This document shows, piece by piece, positions 46,210-55,739 of a stretch of DNA of 64,000 bases (positions are counted from its first letter, which is position 1; the number at the start of each line of letters is the position of its first letter). Both the position numbers and the translations under genes were made by a program. Location: assembly GCF_000190735.1 (NCBI RefSeq), contig NC_015177.1:2170001-2234000 (forward strand). The letters are read 5' to 3'. The DNA is from Pseudopedobacter saltans DSM 12145. Its GTDB lineage: Bacteria > Bacteroidota > Bacteroidia > Sphingobacteriales > Sphingobacteriaceae. The notes under the pieces are model-generated. The model made no database searches and was not told the origin of the DNA. It was given only the letters and a program-made list of their open reading frames with translations.

Positions 46210-46650
46210 TTATGCTTTATAATCAGGGCTATTCATAATTTTCTCCAAGTTCTCCTCTATTTCTACCACATAAGCAGTAGTAAAACGAGCTTTCTGCTCT
46301 GCGTAAATATGGATAACTACTACATAATTACCTTTTACTAAAGCTACTCGACGACTACCATCATATGATTTTTTACTCGAATCCCAACCAACTTTAAGTA
46401 CTGCATCTGGATCTTGTAAAGCCTCTTTTATCCAATAAAAACGTTCTAATCTTTTAGTGGATAGTATAGACTTATCTTTTTTTCTACGATTAGCACTTTC
46501 GAAAAAACAATGATCGAACATCTCTGAATAAAACGCTACAACAATACCGTCAATGGTTTTAATTTCCATTTCGCAATATTCCTTACTCCACATCTCTCGG
46601 AGCTGGTCTTCTGTATATTCAGCTGGATTAATTAATTGATACGCTACCAT
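46210..46650 (-). CDS. Hypothetical protein in the restriction operon, possible PBECR-like nuclease
   Basis: 146 residues. No signal or membrane segment. Blocks LERFYWIKEALQDPDAVLKVGW and NYVVVIHIYAEQKARFTTAYVV look like the small RNase fold called PBECR/BECR found in toxins and phage proteins, but this is a resemblance of pattern only. It overlaps the DUF3800 gene by 7 bases, so the two are coupled. Role in or beside the type I system is unknown. Confidence 0.7.
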   Translation of the reverse strand: MVAYQLINPAEYTEDQLREMWSKEYCEMEIKTIDGIVVAFYSEMFDHCFFESANRRKKDKSILSTKRLERFYWIKEALQDPDAVLKVGWDSSKKSYDGSRRVALVKGNYVVVIHIYAEQKARFTTAYVVEIEENLEKIMNSPDYKA

Positions 46651-47339
46651 CCTCCTTGAAGATTGATTTTAAATACATTAAATTTTTCTTCCCACTTGGA
46701 CGTTGGCGCAATTTCTTTCGACAAATATTTATTTTCGATGTATTCTATTAACTTCAGCTTTGCTGTACTAGTCGCTTTTTTATTGAATTTGGATACCACC
46801 AAACCTGTAAGGATATCTGCCAGCTGAATACCCAAAGACTGCTCGGAAGGTAAGCCTTGCACCTGCGTAACATCCGAGGTCAGGTTGGAACGATCTAGTG
46901 TATGTTCTAGCTCTTTGAGTCTGCCTTTGTTACGGTTTTTCTTAAGGTCGGTGAATATGGCGTAATCATTAAAATCAAAAATCCAATGTTTTAATAATTG
47001 GTAATAGAATTTGTAGAAGCCCAATTCTGCATCTTCGCTATTGAAACGCATATTATCTACTTTACCCGCCTCAATCAATATCACTCTAAAGCGAATGTAA
47101 CCTGCATTGAAAAAGAAATCTATGACCTCTTTGTACAAATCCAAATGAGCGGGAGAAATTTTCTTCCACTTCAACTCGGTTTTGATGTTGTACTTTTGTT
47201 TAATCTCATTCAGCCCTTTTTTAAGCAAATCCCGATTTTCGGCAGGCAACCAGATACCTCCGATGCCCGTGTACAGGTGTGCATCTTTGCGTGTAAGGGC
47301 TTCAAGACCACTTTCGTCACAATATACTTCGAACTTCAT
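46644..47339 (-). CDS. DUF3800 domain-containing protein
   Basis: 231 residues. DUF3800 signature: FEVYCDESG at the start, FTDLKKNRNKGR in the middle and QSLGIQLADILTGLV near 180, the acidic residues of an RNase H-like fold. Often found in defence islands and inside restriction operons. 12 bases separate it from hsdM and it overlaps the next gene by 7 bases. A nuclease activity is inferred. Confidence 0.85.
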   Translation of the reverse strand: MKFEVYCDESGLEALTRKDAHLYTGIGGIWLPAENRDLLKKGLNEIKQKYNIKTELKWKKISPAHLDLYKEVIDFFFNAGYIRFRVILIEAGKVDNMRFNSEDAELGFYKFYYQLLKHWIFDFNDYAIFTDLKKNRNKGRLKELEHTLDRSNLTSDVTQVQGLPSEQSLGIQLADILTGLVVSKFNKKATSTAKLKLIEYIENKYLSKEIAPTSKWEEKFNVFKINLQGGW

Positions 47340-47351
47340 ATGCAGCTGGCT

Positions 47352-49592
47352 TTATTCTACAATCTCTTTTAATAATTTATCGGCAGATTTTTCGATTTCG
47401 AAAATATCTTTTGCAATTTCTGACAATTGACGTGGAGCCTTGTATTGGTAGAAATATTTATTGAAATTGATTTCGTAGCCAATTTTTGTTTCTTCAGGAT
47501 TCCACCACGCATCAGGCGCAAAAGGCAATACCTCCGTTTCAAAGAACGCTTGAATATCTTGCTTCAATGGGATATTTTCAGTGTCTTTCAAATTAGAATC
47601 CGAAACGTAATTGATGGTACCATCTTTACTTACCGATTTAATTTCGGCTTCTGCCTTCTTATCAAACCAAGTGATGCATTTACGGATATCTTTCACATCT
47701 TTGGCAGCGTATTTTAAATTGTTCTTTTTACCATATTCTTTGAACTTTTTGTTGAACGCATTAATGTCGTATAAGGGTTCTGTACCAAATTCTTTTGCCA
47801 TTGCGGTAACCTCTTGCATTAACTGTTTATCACGCAACCACGACTTAATATCGGTAACTTGAGCATAGATTTTCTTTTGCTTTTTGTTGAGATTAGCTAC
47901 CACCAATTCGGCTGGTTCTTCGTCTTCGCTATCTTCCTCGTTCAAGAAATATTCTAATACAAAATTCTCTACGGCTTGTCTGCTTTCTGCATCCGAGCTG
48001 TACACTTGCTCACCACATTCGGCATAGATTAATTTTCTTAATTCGGTATTATCCGAAGCGAAACGAATTTCTGCTGTATGCTTAGCATCTAGTTGAATGG
48101 CAAAACGAGAAGGACGGTGTACGATGATTTGCGCAAAACCAAACTCGTTATTGTCAAATATTTTACTATGTGGAGTCTCTTTAAATTCTAAATATAGCTC
48201 CGTAACCTTTTTGATGTGTTCTGGCTTCAGCTCATTACGTTTACTCCCTAAAGATTTTGCACGTTTACCAAAAAAAGCTTCGTTATTGGCATTGATTAAC
48301 TGTACTTTTCCTTTGCGATGCTCCGGCTTACGGTTTGTAATGATTAAGATAAAAGTTGGAATACCTGTATTGTAAAACATATCATTTGGTAAAGCAATAA
48401 CTGCTTCTAGCATATCTTTTTCAATAATATGCTTACGGATTTCGCTTTCACCTTGCCCAGCATCTCCTGTAAATAAAGCCGAACCATTGTGTACCGAAGC
48501 AATACGAGAACCTAAGTCGGTTTCTTTCATCTTGCTTAGCATATGCATCACGAACATGAGCTGACCATCGTTGACACGTGTAGTCGCCGCATCTGCATCG
48601 TACTCTTTCTGAATGATAAATCTTCTATCTACAATTTTACCGCCACCTGCTTTAGTAAGAATATCCTTATCGTCCTTCCAAGACGTACCGTACGGTGGAT
48701 TGGTCAACATAAAGTCGAACTTTAAGTCGTTATCGAAACCGTATTGTGATAAGGTACTACCGAAAACAATTTTATCAGGGTCTTCATTTTTCAGCAACAT
48801 ATCCGATTTAGAAATCGCATAAATGGTTGGTGTATTCTCTTGACCGTATAAATGAATGGTTGCTTTGGATTTGATTTTTCCCGTATCATCGGTCATGAAA
48901 TTTTTACTCTCCGTTAACATTGCCCCAGAACCTGCACAAGGGTCATAGACTAAAAAGCTGCCTTGCTGTATTTTATCTTTAACAGGAAGGAAAATAATAT
49001 TGGTCATTAACTCGATAATCTCACGAGGTGTAAAGTGTCGTCCAGCTTCGGCATTCGTCGCTTCGTTGAATCTTCTTAACAAATCCTCGAACACATACCC
49101 CATTGATAACGGTGGTAATGCATCTATCGATAAATCTATTTTATTGGAACAGAATTTTTGAATGACTGCGAATAGTTTTTCGGCTTCGTCCAAAGTATCA
49201 ATTTCATTTCTGAATTTGAATCTTGAAATAATATCTTGCACATTAGGAGAAAAACCGTCTAAATAATTGATGAAATTCGCCTTAATATTTGCAGAATCAT
49301 TCAATAATGACTTTAAAGTAAATGGAGAAGTATTGTAAAAAGCTACGCCAGAACCTTGCTTGTCACTTTTTAGCAAAGAATCTAAATTGTCTAATTTGTC
49401 TTTGTATTTATTGTAGGTATCAATTACCCTGTCTTTGGTAGGCTCTAGTACCAAATCTAAACGACGAATTACCGTCATTGGTAAAATGACATCTTTATAC
49501 TTACTAGGCTCGTAGGTATTAATTAAGTGGTCGTCAGCAATGCTGTATATAAATCGAATTAAAGGATCTAAATCCTTAGTATTTATGCTCAT
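47352..49592 (-). CDS. hsdM: Type I restriction-modification methyltransferase subunit M
   Basis: 746 residues. An N-terminal HsdM domain (about 1-165) is followed by the N6-adenine methylase domain with SAM motif DPCAGSGAM near 220 and catalytic motif NPPYGTSW near 300. The C-terminal extension (about 490-746) is longer than in E. coli HsdM and coiled-coil-like near its end. Methylates adenine in the target chosen by HsdS. First gene of the five-gene operon. Confidence 0.96.
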   Translation of the reverse strand: MSINTKDLDPLIRFIYSIADDHLINTYEPSKYKDVILPMTVIRRLDLVLEPTKDRVIDTYNKYKDKLDNLDSLLKSDKQGSGVAFYNTSPFTLKSLLNDSANIKANFINYLDGFSPNVQDIISRFKFRNEIDTLDEAEKLFAVIQKFCSNKIDLSIDALPPLSMGYVFEDLLRRFNEATNAEAGRHFTPREIIELMTNIIFLPVKDKIQQGSFLVYDPCAGSGAMLTESKNFMTDDTGKIKSKATIHLYGQENTPTIYAISKSDMLLKNEDPDKIVFGSTLSQYGFDNDLKFDFMLTNPPYGTSWKDDKDILTKAGGGKIVDRRFIIQKEYDADAATTRVNDGQLMFVMHMLSKMKETDLGSRIASVHNGSALFTGDAGQGESEIRKHIIEKDMLEAVIALPNDMFYNTGIPTFILIITNRKPEHRKGKVQLINANNEAFFGKRAKSLGSKRNELKPEHIKKVTELYLEFKETPHSKIFDNNEFGFAQIIVHRPSRFAIQLDAKHTAEIRFASDNTELRKLIYAECGEQVYSSDAESRQAVENFVLEYFLNEEDSEDEEPAELVVANLNKKQKKIYAQVTDIKSWLRDKQLMQEVTAMAKEFGTEPLYDINAFNKKFKEYGKKNNLKYAAKDVKDIRKCITWFDKKAEAEIKSVSKDGTINYVSDSNLKDTENIPLKQDIQAFFETEVLPFAPDAWWNPEETKIGYEINFNKYFYQYKAPRQLSEIAKDIFEIEKSADKLLKEIVE

Positions 49593-49943
49593 ACTGTAAT
49601 GTAAAATCTATGTATTTATAGCATCTAATGATGAAATTAGGTGCATTTTTATGAATTGTAAATATAATCATTTTAAGATGATAATACCATCAGATCACAA
49701 AGGAAAGATAAGTAGGATAAGTAACTTTCCTCAAAAAGATATTTTTGTATTTCGTAGCAAAATAAAAACGGATTTATATGGATAATGGAAAGCAAATGAG
49801 TGAAACGAGTGTTTCCGATTGCGTTACTTCTATTTGTTTTGGCTTGTTTTTTAGCGAAGCTAAAAAGTAAAAAATGTTTCTGCTCAAAAATGCTTATCCT
49901 ACTTATCCTCTGCATTGGAAGTATAAAGGTGCAAAATGCACCT
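49593..49943. other. Gap between hsdM and the primase-helicase gene, with an inverted repeat
   Basis: No credible gene. GATAAGTAGGATAAG (49707-49721) and its exact complement (49893-49907) lie 171 bases apart. The hsdM promoter must be at the left end; the region may also be part of a replication or excision site, since a primase-helicase and an excisionase-like gene adjoin. Confidence 0.5.
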
Positions 49944-52094
49944 TTAAGAATTATCAAAACGAAGTTTTGATTGTTCGGGTTCGGGGACTGGTGGTAAAGT
50001 TGGTTCTTTTTCTTTGTTCTTCTGTTCTACTTCGTCCCATTGTAATTCACGCACTGCATACACGTACCCATTCTTTTTGGATAGTCGAAAATAGCCGTGT
50101 TTCTTTAAAGCTTTTCCTAATTTCATAACTGTACCGTCTGTAATGTTTAATTTGGCTTTATCGGCTAATTTGGCTGCAATTTGCGTGGTATTTAGAAATG
50201 CATTTGCGGTATCTCTATCAGCAATTTCGAACCAAGTTAATAGCAATTCTTCTTCTGGACTACGGATTTGATACTGCTCGTTGTTCGCATTAATTTCTTT
50301 AATTTCTTCTTGATTGAACCAATATCTAAAACCATCTTGTACCAATTGTTTGGCTTGTGCAAAGGCTAAATTGATATCGATATTATGAGCGTATTCGATA
50401 TGCTCCACCTCAAAACATAAGAAACGACGAGAACCTGTGGTATCGTTTAAAAACTGAGCGGTATTTACCGAACCTGCAAACGATGCTCTGCGAGGTAACG
50501 ATTCGTTGTTATGTCCGTAAGCTTTACGAATACGGATGTGCGTTTTGGTAATCAATTCTTTGAGTGTGCCTATTTCGGTACGGTTTAGGTTTTCTAATTC
50601 ATCTAGATTAATCAGCATACATTCCGCCAAATGGATTAAAGTATCTTTATTGTTGGGATTAATCGTACCCGAAAACATATAATCTTTCAAAGGTTTAGGC
50701 ATCAATTTTTCAATCCAAGTGGTTTTCCCTACGCCTTGTTTACCACTGAAAACAATAACCGTTTGATTGATGGCTTTTTCGTTGGTAACACAAGCTACCA
50801 TAGCCACAAACCATTTTTTGAAACAGACTTGCCATAAATCCTGCTTTGTTGTAGTAATGGTATTGGCTAAATCGTTGATGTAATCTTGTTCTGCATTTGC
50901 CAAAGGCAAATGATCGAAATACTCTTTAAATGGATCGTGTTGTTCGCAAAAATCGGAACGTAACAAATTACGCAGTGTATTGATGTTGCATTTTACTTTT
51001 GCTTTTAGAATTTCTCGTAAAATGGAGTTTTCGACAAAATCGGTAATGGGTTTCCACATGGTGGCTTTGATGGTTTTGTATTCCATTTTACCCGTCACTA
51101 CATTGTATCTGAAATTGTAACGGTAGTTTAGGAAGTTTTCTAAACGGTCTATAAAACTTGGTTTTTCTTCCTCTTCGGCTTCCTCGTTATTATAATTTGA
51201 ATCGCTATTAGGATTTCTCGACAAGCTCGAAATGACAGTACTATTTTGTTCGTTTTTCCCATATTCTGCCGTGTTGGAATAGGCAGAATTGACCGATGCC
51301 ATTACTTCGGTTGCATCGTAATTGTAATCGGCTAAGATGTAACCCATAGCAATTGCTAGAGGTATGCCTTTTCGATTGAGATTACAAGCTAATTGATGTA
51401 CAAAATTATTGCGATTGCCCTCAACATAAGTTTCTTTTTTCTCTGTGAAACGGACACAATGTTCGTAAACAACATCGTAAGATTGGGGTGTTTCGCCATT
51501 GGATGAAGTAGTTCCTTCGGCAAGCTCGGTATGACAGCTTTCAATCTTTTCTATAACAGGAAATACGCTTGCACTTTCATTATAATACAATTCGGGATCA
51601 TTGGAAATAAAGCATAAACGCGTAACATCTTTACCCGATTTATCTATTGGCAAAGCCAATAGTTCTTCATAATATTTTTGCAATTTTAGAAAAGCTTCTT
51701 TGTGTTGGGATTGTTCGGAGTTTACTTTTACTAAAATTTTTAATCCATTGCCCGAAGGACTTGTAAACGAAGCCAATGTATATTCGTTTTGATTTGCCAA
51801 TGCTTTGGCATTGGTTAATTGTTCCGCAGAAAGTTTATCGATATCCAACACTACAACTTGGGTATAGGCTGAAATAAATTCAGGTTTTCTACCGCCTTTA
51901 AAACTTGCTGAAGGTGTGAAAGCAGGCAAAGATTTCTTTGCCCTTTCATATGCTTCCATTTTGTTATCTGCTAAGGACTTTCTCAAATAGGTTATCACGT
52001 TTTTATACATTCCGTTTTTGATGTCGTCCAATACTTCAGTGATTTTTTGGTTTTGTACCACTTCATTGAAGTTTTTGAAAATACTTACTACCAT
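49944..52094 (-). CDS. BT4734/VirE-type primase fused to VapE-like helicase
   Basis: 716 residues. An N-terminal BT4734-like primase-polymerase domain (about 1-190, AYTQVVVLDIDKL and SPSGNGLKILVKV), a VirE N-terminal-like region, then a VapE/P-loop domain (about 390-640) with Walker A FSGKQGVGKTTW and Walker B CMLINLDELENL. Found in integrated islands of Bacteroidetes, where it likely replicates the excised form. Two copies of a short palindromic repeat are inserted in frame (51211-51236 and 51509-51536) and encode low-complexity linkers. Confidence 0.88.
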   Translation of the reverse strand: MVVSIFKNFNEVVQNQKITEVLDDIKNGMYKNVITYLRKSLADNKMEAYERAKKSLPAFTPSASFKGGRKPEFISAYTQVVVLDIDKLSAEQLTNAKALANQNEYTLASFTSPSGNGLKILVKVNSEQSQHKEAFLKLQKYYEELLALPIDKSGKDVTRLCFISNDPELYYNESASVFPVIEKIESCHTELAEGTTSSNGETPQSYDVVYEHCVRFTEKKETYVEGNRNNFVHQLACNLNRKGIPLAIAMGYILADYNYDATEVMASVNSAYSNTAEYGKNEQNSTVISSLSRNPNSDSNYNNEEAEEEEKPSFIDRLENFLNYRYNFRYNVVTGKMEYKTIKATMWKPITDFVENSILREILKAKVKCNINTLRNLLRSDFCEQHDPFKEYFDHLPLANAEQDYINDLANTITTTKQDLWQVCFKKWFVAMVACVTNEKAINQTVIVFSGKQGVGKTTWIEKLMPKPLKDYMFSGTINPNNKDTLIHLAECMLINLDELENLNRTEIGTLKELITKTHIRIRKAYGHNNESLPRRASFAGSVNTAQFLNDTTGSRRFLCFEVEHIEYAHNIDINLAFAQAKQLVQDGFRYWFNQEEIKEINANNEQYQIRSPEEELLLTWFEIADRDTANAFLNTTQIAAKLADKAKLNITDGTVMKLGKALKKHGYFRLSKKNGYVYAVRELQWDEVEQKNKEKEPTLPPVPEPEQSKLRFDNS
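51211..51236. repeat. Dispersed palindromic repeat inside a coding gene, copy 1
   Basis: Reads GGATTTCTCGACAAGCTCGA then AATGAC; it shares the CAAGCTCG-x-x-ATGACAG core with copy 2. Words of this kind are common between genes in Bacteroidetes. Here it encodes the linker T-V-I-S-S-L-S-R-N-P. Confidence 0.75.
51509..51536. repeat. Dispersed palindromic repeat inside a coding gene, copy 2
   Basis: Reads GTAGTTCCTTCGGCAAGCTC then GGTATGAC, the same element as copy 1 with a TTCGG variant arm. It encodes the linker C-H-T-E-L-A-E-G-T-T in the primase-helicase gene. Confidence 0.75.
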
Positions 52095-52133
52095 TCTCTT
52101 TAGAAATTAGAGGTTAGACTTTAGAAATTTGAA

Positions 52134-52415
52134 CTACTTCTTTGAAAAGGATTTGTTGTAATGCTCATTCAGAAGCTTTTCTACGTCTGATAGTTTGTAG
52201 TAGATTTTGTTGCCAACTTGGGAGAATGAAATACGCCCTTCATCTCTCCAGGTTTGAGCGGTACGTTTTGATATCTTCATCAACAATAGAAATTCTTGAT
52301 TGTCTAAAAACGTATCTTTCTTAGGATCGTTCTTGGCATTTAAGCGGTTGGTGATTTCGTCTAATCGTTGTACAAGGTCTGTGTACTGTTCTTTGGATAA
52401 GATAATTGCTTCCAT
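52134..52415 (-). CDS. Helix-turn-helix (HTH_17) excisionase-like protein
   Basis: 93 residues. The MerR-like winged helix (about 38-85, FLLLMKISKRTAQTWRDEGRISFSQVGNKIYY) matches the excisionase-type HTH_17 proteins that accompany tyrosine recombinases in Bacteroidetes elements. Precedes the primase-helicase gene by 39 bases on the same strand. Likely regulates excision or transcription of the element. Confidence 0.85.
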   Translation of the reverse strand: MEAIILSKEQYTDLVQRLDEITNRLNAKNDPKKDTFLDNQEFLLLMKISKRTAQTWRDEGRISFSQVGNKIYYKLSDVEKLLNEHYNKSFSKK

Positions 52416-52471
52416 AATTTTATAATTTAAAGTTTATAGAAGCAAAGTTGTGCAATAGAAAAAAGTCAAAA

Positions 52472-52496
52472 AGTCCCGAAATGGTCTTTCGGGACT
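52472..52496 (-). terminator. Terminator after the 302-residue hypothetical gene
   Basis: A 10-bp stem (AGTCCCGAAA, 52472-52481 with 52487-52496) followed on the minus strand by TTTTTGACTTTTTT. Confidence 0.85.
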
Positions 52497-52504
52497 AAAT
52501 AGTT

Positions 52505-53413
52505 TTATAAGAGTTTGTCTATGTCTATTCTTTTATGAGGTTTGGGGCGTTTATCGGATTTGGAAGGTGTAAGCAATGTTTTGACTGTTTCAGGACTTAA
52601 ATCCTTACCGTCCTTATCCACAAATGAATTAACGATAATTGCTACCATATCATTGATACTACCATCAATAATAGGTTTACCTACAATAAACAACTCACGG
52701 TGTAATTGGTAAAAAATATCTACAAACTGATTGATATTGCAGTTGATTTTCACTTTTTTATAGGGTAATCCGGTTTGGAAATTATGCAATTGTTGTCGAG
52801 CTAAATCTTCTGTTAGTTTGATGATGTGTTGGATATGGTCGATTTCCTTTTGGCATTGGTCGGCATAGTCTGGTAATTTGGGATTGATAAAATCGATACT
52901 TGCTTGTTCGTAATCGAAACGTTCTTTTGTTAGCATCATTATCTTATCCGTATAATCTTCCATTGCGTTGACTTTACTTTTCATTTCTCTAAAAGAAAAA
53001 TATCGTTCTTCACACTCTGCATTAATATATTGCATAGGTGGCTTCACTACTCTATGACGGTTGCGAAGTGGTTCTAGCTCTTTTCGCTTACTTTCTAACA
53101 CCGTATAACATTTTATCATACGTCCTCTATTATCAGAAGCAAAAAAGAGTTCTTCATTTTCAAAAAACAGCTTTTCTAATTTGTTCAGCCATTTAATAGG
53201 ATCGGAAACCAAAGCCGTGTGATGTGTGATAAAATCGGGTATTAAACGGTACGGTAATTTGAAGATTTTACTCATTAATACCTTACAATAATTTTCATTG
53301 GATAAACCATTATCATTGTAAATATCGAAATGTGGATTCTCTGCAAGTTCCTTTGAAACCGCTGAAAATTCTGTAAAAATTACATATTTTTTGATTTGGT
53401 AATTGTGTGGCAT
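52505..53413 (-). CDS. Hypothetical protein of the island, RteC-like at the C-terminus
   Basis: 302 residues, mostly helical and without signal or membrane segment. The C-terminal part (about 215-285, NQFVDIFYQLHRELFI and NDMVAIIVNSFVDKDGKDL) resembles the C-terminal region of RteC-type regulators found in Bacteroidetes mobile elements; the rest is not recognised. It lies between the excisionase-like gene and the ars operon. A regulatory role in the element is a guess. Confidence 0.65.
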   Translation of the reverse strand: MPHNYQIKKYVIFTEFSAVSKELAENPHFDIYNDNGLSNENYCKVLMSKIFKLPYRLIPDFITHHTALVSDPIKWLNKLEKLFFENEELFFASDNRGRMIKCYTVLESKRKELEPLRNRHRVVKPPMQYINAECEERYFSFREMKSKVNAMEDYTDKIMMLTKERFDYEQASIDFINPKLPDYADQCQKEIDHIQHIIKLTEDLARQQLHNFQTGLPYKKVKINCNINQFVDIFYQLHRELFIVGKPIIDGSINDMVAIIVNSFVDKDGKDLSPETVKTLLTPSKSDKRPKPHKRIDIDKLL

Positions 53414-53485
53414 AGGACATTAAGTTAAATTATTTTAATATAACAAAACTCAACATATTAGCTGTGTTAAAATTTCAAACCCAAA

Positions 53486-54520
53486 CTAGTGTTTATAAAA
53501 CATATCCTTCAACCACAAACTCGCTTTAACCAATAGGATTAAAACAGGCACTTCGACCAATGGACCTATAACGCCTACAAATGCTTGGGGTGAATGGATG
53601 CCAAATAAAGCGATAGCAACTGCAATGGCTAATTCGAAATTATTACCTGTAGCGGTAAATGCTATCGAAGCATTTTTATCATAAGGAACTTTCATTGCCC
53701 TATTAATAAAGAAACTTACGAAGAACATCAGCACAAAATAAATAACCAAAGGAATTGCAACTTTTACTACATCCATTGGCAATTCAAGTATTTTATCTCC
53801 TTTCAAACTAAACATCACCACGATGGTGAATAATAATGCATATAGTGTTATAGGAGATATTTTGGGTACAAATACACGATTATACCATTCAATACCTTTT
53901 GATTTAATGAGTGTATAACGTGTGATAAAACCTGCTAAAAAAGGAATGCCTAAATAGATGAAAACACTTTTGGTTACTTCCATCATGGAAACCGAAACAT
54001 TAAAATTGGCTAAACCTAATTTATTTGGCAATACATTGATAAATAACCAGACTAAAAAGCTATAAAACAATACTTGGAAAATACTATTCAATGCTACTAA
54101 CATTGCGGTATATTCTCTATTTGCTTTGGCTAAATCACTCCAAACAATAACCATTGCAATACACCTCGCTAATCCAATAAGAATTAATCCAGACATATAG
54201 TCGGGTTCGTCGTGTAGAAATAGAACTGCCAAGCCAAACATTAAAATTGTTCCAATTAACCAATTAAGCAACAAGGAAATTCCTATAACCTTTTTATTTT
54301 TAAATGCTTGAGGTAAGAGTGTATAATCAACCTTTGCTAATGGAGGAAACATCATAATAATTAAACCTAATGCCAAAGGAATATTAGTTGTACCCACACT
54401 TAAACTTTCTACCACCATAGGCATATTAGGAAATACATATCCAATCGTTACCCCTGCTATCATTGCAATAAATATCCATAATGTTAGATATCTATCGAGA
54501 AATTTTAGTTTTGGTTGCAT
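53486..54520 (-). CDS. arsB: Arsenite efflux transporter, ACR3 family
   Basis: 344 residues with ten predicted membrane segments. The ACR3 family pattern is seen in [14 protein letters not shown] and in [21 protein letters not shown], which holds the conserved functional cysteine, and in [20 protein letters not shown]. Exports arsenite. Last gene of the operon arsR, DUF6428, arsC-like, acr3; starts 3 bases after the stop of the arsC-like gene. Confidence 0.95.
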   Translation of the reverse strand: MQPKLKFLDRYLTLWIFIAMIAGVTIGYVFPNMPMVVESLSVGTTNIPLALGLIIMMFPPLAKVDYTLLPQAFKNKKVIGISLLLNWLIGTILMFGLAVLFLHDEPDYMSGLILIGLARCIAMVIVWSDLAKANREYTAMLVALNSIFQVLFYSFLVWLFINVLPNKLGLANFNVSVSMMEVTKSVFIYLGIPFLAGFITRYTLIKSKGIEWYNRVFVPKISPITLYALLFTIVVMFSLKGDKILELPMDVVKVAIPLVIYFVLMFFVSFFINRAMKVPYDKNASIAFTATGNNFELAIAVAIALFGIHSPQAFVGVIGPLVEVPVLILLVKASLWLKDMFYKH

Positions 54521-54523
54521 CGT

Positions 54524-55138
54524 TTATTTTGTGATTTGTGAAAATATGTACATCATTTCGGTTGCGATTTGAATGCTGCGTTGCTTATAAACCTCAGTTT
54601 GTCGAAGCGTTCCATCCGAAATTTTAGGATCTTCGTAAGTAATGGGTATTCTTTTTTCTGCACCTGCAATAAAAGGGCAACCTTCATCTGCTTTCGAACA
54701 AGTCATTATAGCACCAAATTGTGAAACAGGATTGAAAGCATTATCGTATTTTTTAGAAAAACCAATAATAGGCATTTCGTTTTCATCAAACTTAATAGCG
54801 TAAATAGGATTATTAGTTTCGGAAATTTTGAATATTTGAAAACCTTGATTTTCTAGTGTTTCAGCTACTTTTGGAAACAATGCAGTTTCTTCCGTCCCCC
54901 CAGAATAACAGTACACATTCGAAATATCAAAATATACTGATGCTACTTGCGCCCAAACTTGCGACAAATGACTTCTACGTGAATTGTGAGTGCAAATGAA
55001 GTTGAGATTTACGGCTTTATTTTGATTTACTTTTTGTTGAATGTAATCTACCAAAGGCTGTAGAACAGCCTTACGATCGGTAGATATTGTTTCTAAATTT
55101 ATAAACTTATTTAAGTAAACTTTTAGTTGTGGGTACAT
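54524..55138 (-). CDS. arsC: Arsenate reductase-like low-molecular-weight phosphatase
   Basis: 204 residues. LNFICTHNSRRSHLSQVWA has the P-loop C-x-x-N-S-x-R-S of arsenate reductases of the phosphotyrosine-phosphatase fold. A second Cys pair occurs in MTCSKADEGCPFI. Longer at the N-terminus than classic ArsC (about 130 residues), as usual in the Bacteroidetes versions. Reduces arsenate to arsenite for the ACR3 pump encoded next. Confidence 0.9.
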   Translation of the reverse strand: MYPQLKVYLNKFINLETISTDRKAVLQPLVDYIQQKVNQNKAVNLNFICTHNSRRSHLSQVWAQVASVYFDISNVYCYSGGTEETALFPKVAETLENQGFQIFKISETNNPIYAIKFDENEMPIIGFSKKYDNAFNPVSQFGAIMTCSKADEGCPFIAGAEKRIPITYEDPKISDGTLRQTEVYKQRSIQIATEMMYIFSQITK

Positions 55139-55157
55139 TGTTATTGTGTTTAGAATT

Positions 55158-55622
55158 TTAACAACATCCTGAATTAGGGGTGCAGCAAGATGACTGTAGT
55201 TCTGATAATTTTATTTTTGGTTTTTGTGAAGGAATACCACAAGCATCTTCAGCTAAACAAGCTGTCTTCTTATTTTTCAGGATAAAATGTTTTCCGTTGA
55301 ATTCTAAATCGTATTTACCGATTGTACCTGCTTGATATTCTACTTCTATTTCAGAATCTTCAATACCTAATTTAGCTTCAGAAACTTCTATAATATGTAA
55401 AAGTTTACCTGGTTTTAAACGGTGCTCGTAATCATCAGCATTCCATAGTTGGAAGTTCACTACTTTTTCATTTCTGATAGTTCCTCCACAATCGATAAAA
55501 TTTTTAGTGATTTGTCCTACCTCTGTAATGTGAAAGTGTTCAGGTACGAAAGTTCCGTCTTCTAATTGAAATTCAACATTTTCTAATGTTGGCAATATTT
55601 CTTTAATTTCTGATAATTTCAT
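55158..55622 (-). CDS. DUF6428 family protein of the ars operon
   Basis: 154 residues. DUF6428-like sequence with KLSEIKEILPTLENVEFQLEDG, VPEHFHITEVG and a C-terminal Cys-rich tail (SCCTPNSGCC) that could bind arsenite. Function not established; the family is regularly found between arsR and arsC in Bacteroidetes. The start lies 117 bases downstream of the arsR stop, with an operator copy in the gap. Confidence 0.85.
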   Translation of the reverse strand: MKLSEIKEILPTLENVEFQLEDGTFVPEHFHITEVGQITKNFIDCGGTIRNEKVVNFQLWNADDYEHRLKPGKLLHIIEVSEAKLGIEDSEIEVEYQAGTIGKYDLEFNGKHFILKNKKTACLAEDACGIPSQKPKIKLSELQSSCCTPNSGCC

Positions 55623-55698
55623 AACAAATGAATTTTAGTTTTTAATAAAGTGATATTAATGATAAAAGCTTTTATAGTTGTTATTTATAATAATGTAT

Positions 55699-55716
55699 TA
55701 TAGCAATATTACGATA
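55699..55716. promoter_or_regulatory. ArsR operator copy between arsR and DUF6428
   Basis: TATAGCAATATTACGATA differs from the copy at 56084-56101 (TATCGCAATATTACGATA) in one base of 18. This suggests a second controlled promoter for the downstream genes. Confidence 0.75.
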
Positions 55717-55739
55717 CGTATGTGCTGAAAAAAATGCCT

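Noticed and set aside
49673-49957. Minus-strand frame of 94 codons between hsdM and the primase gene
   Set aside because: It overlaps the end of the primase-helicase gene, has low-quality composition and no family; the stretch holds an inverted repeat instead.
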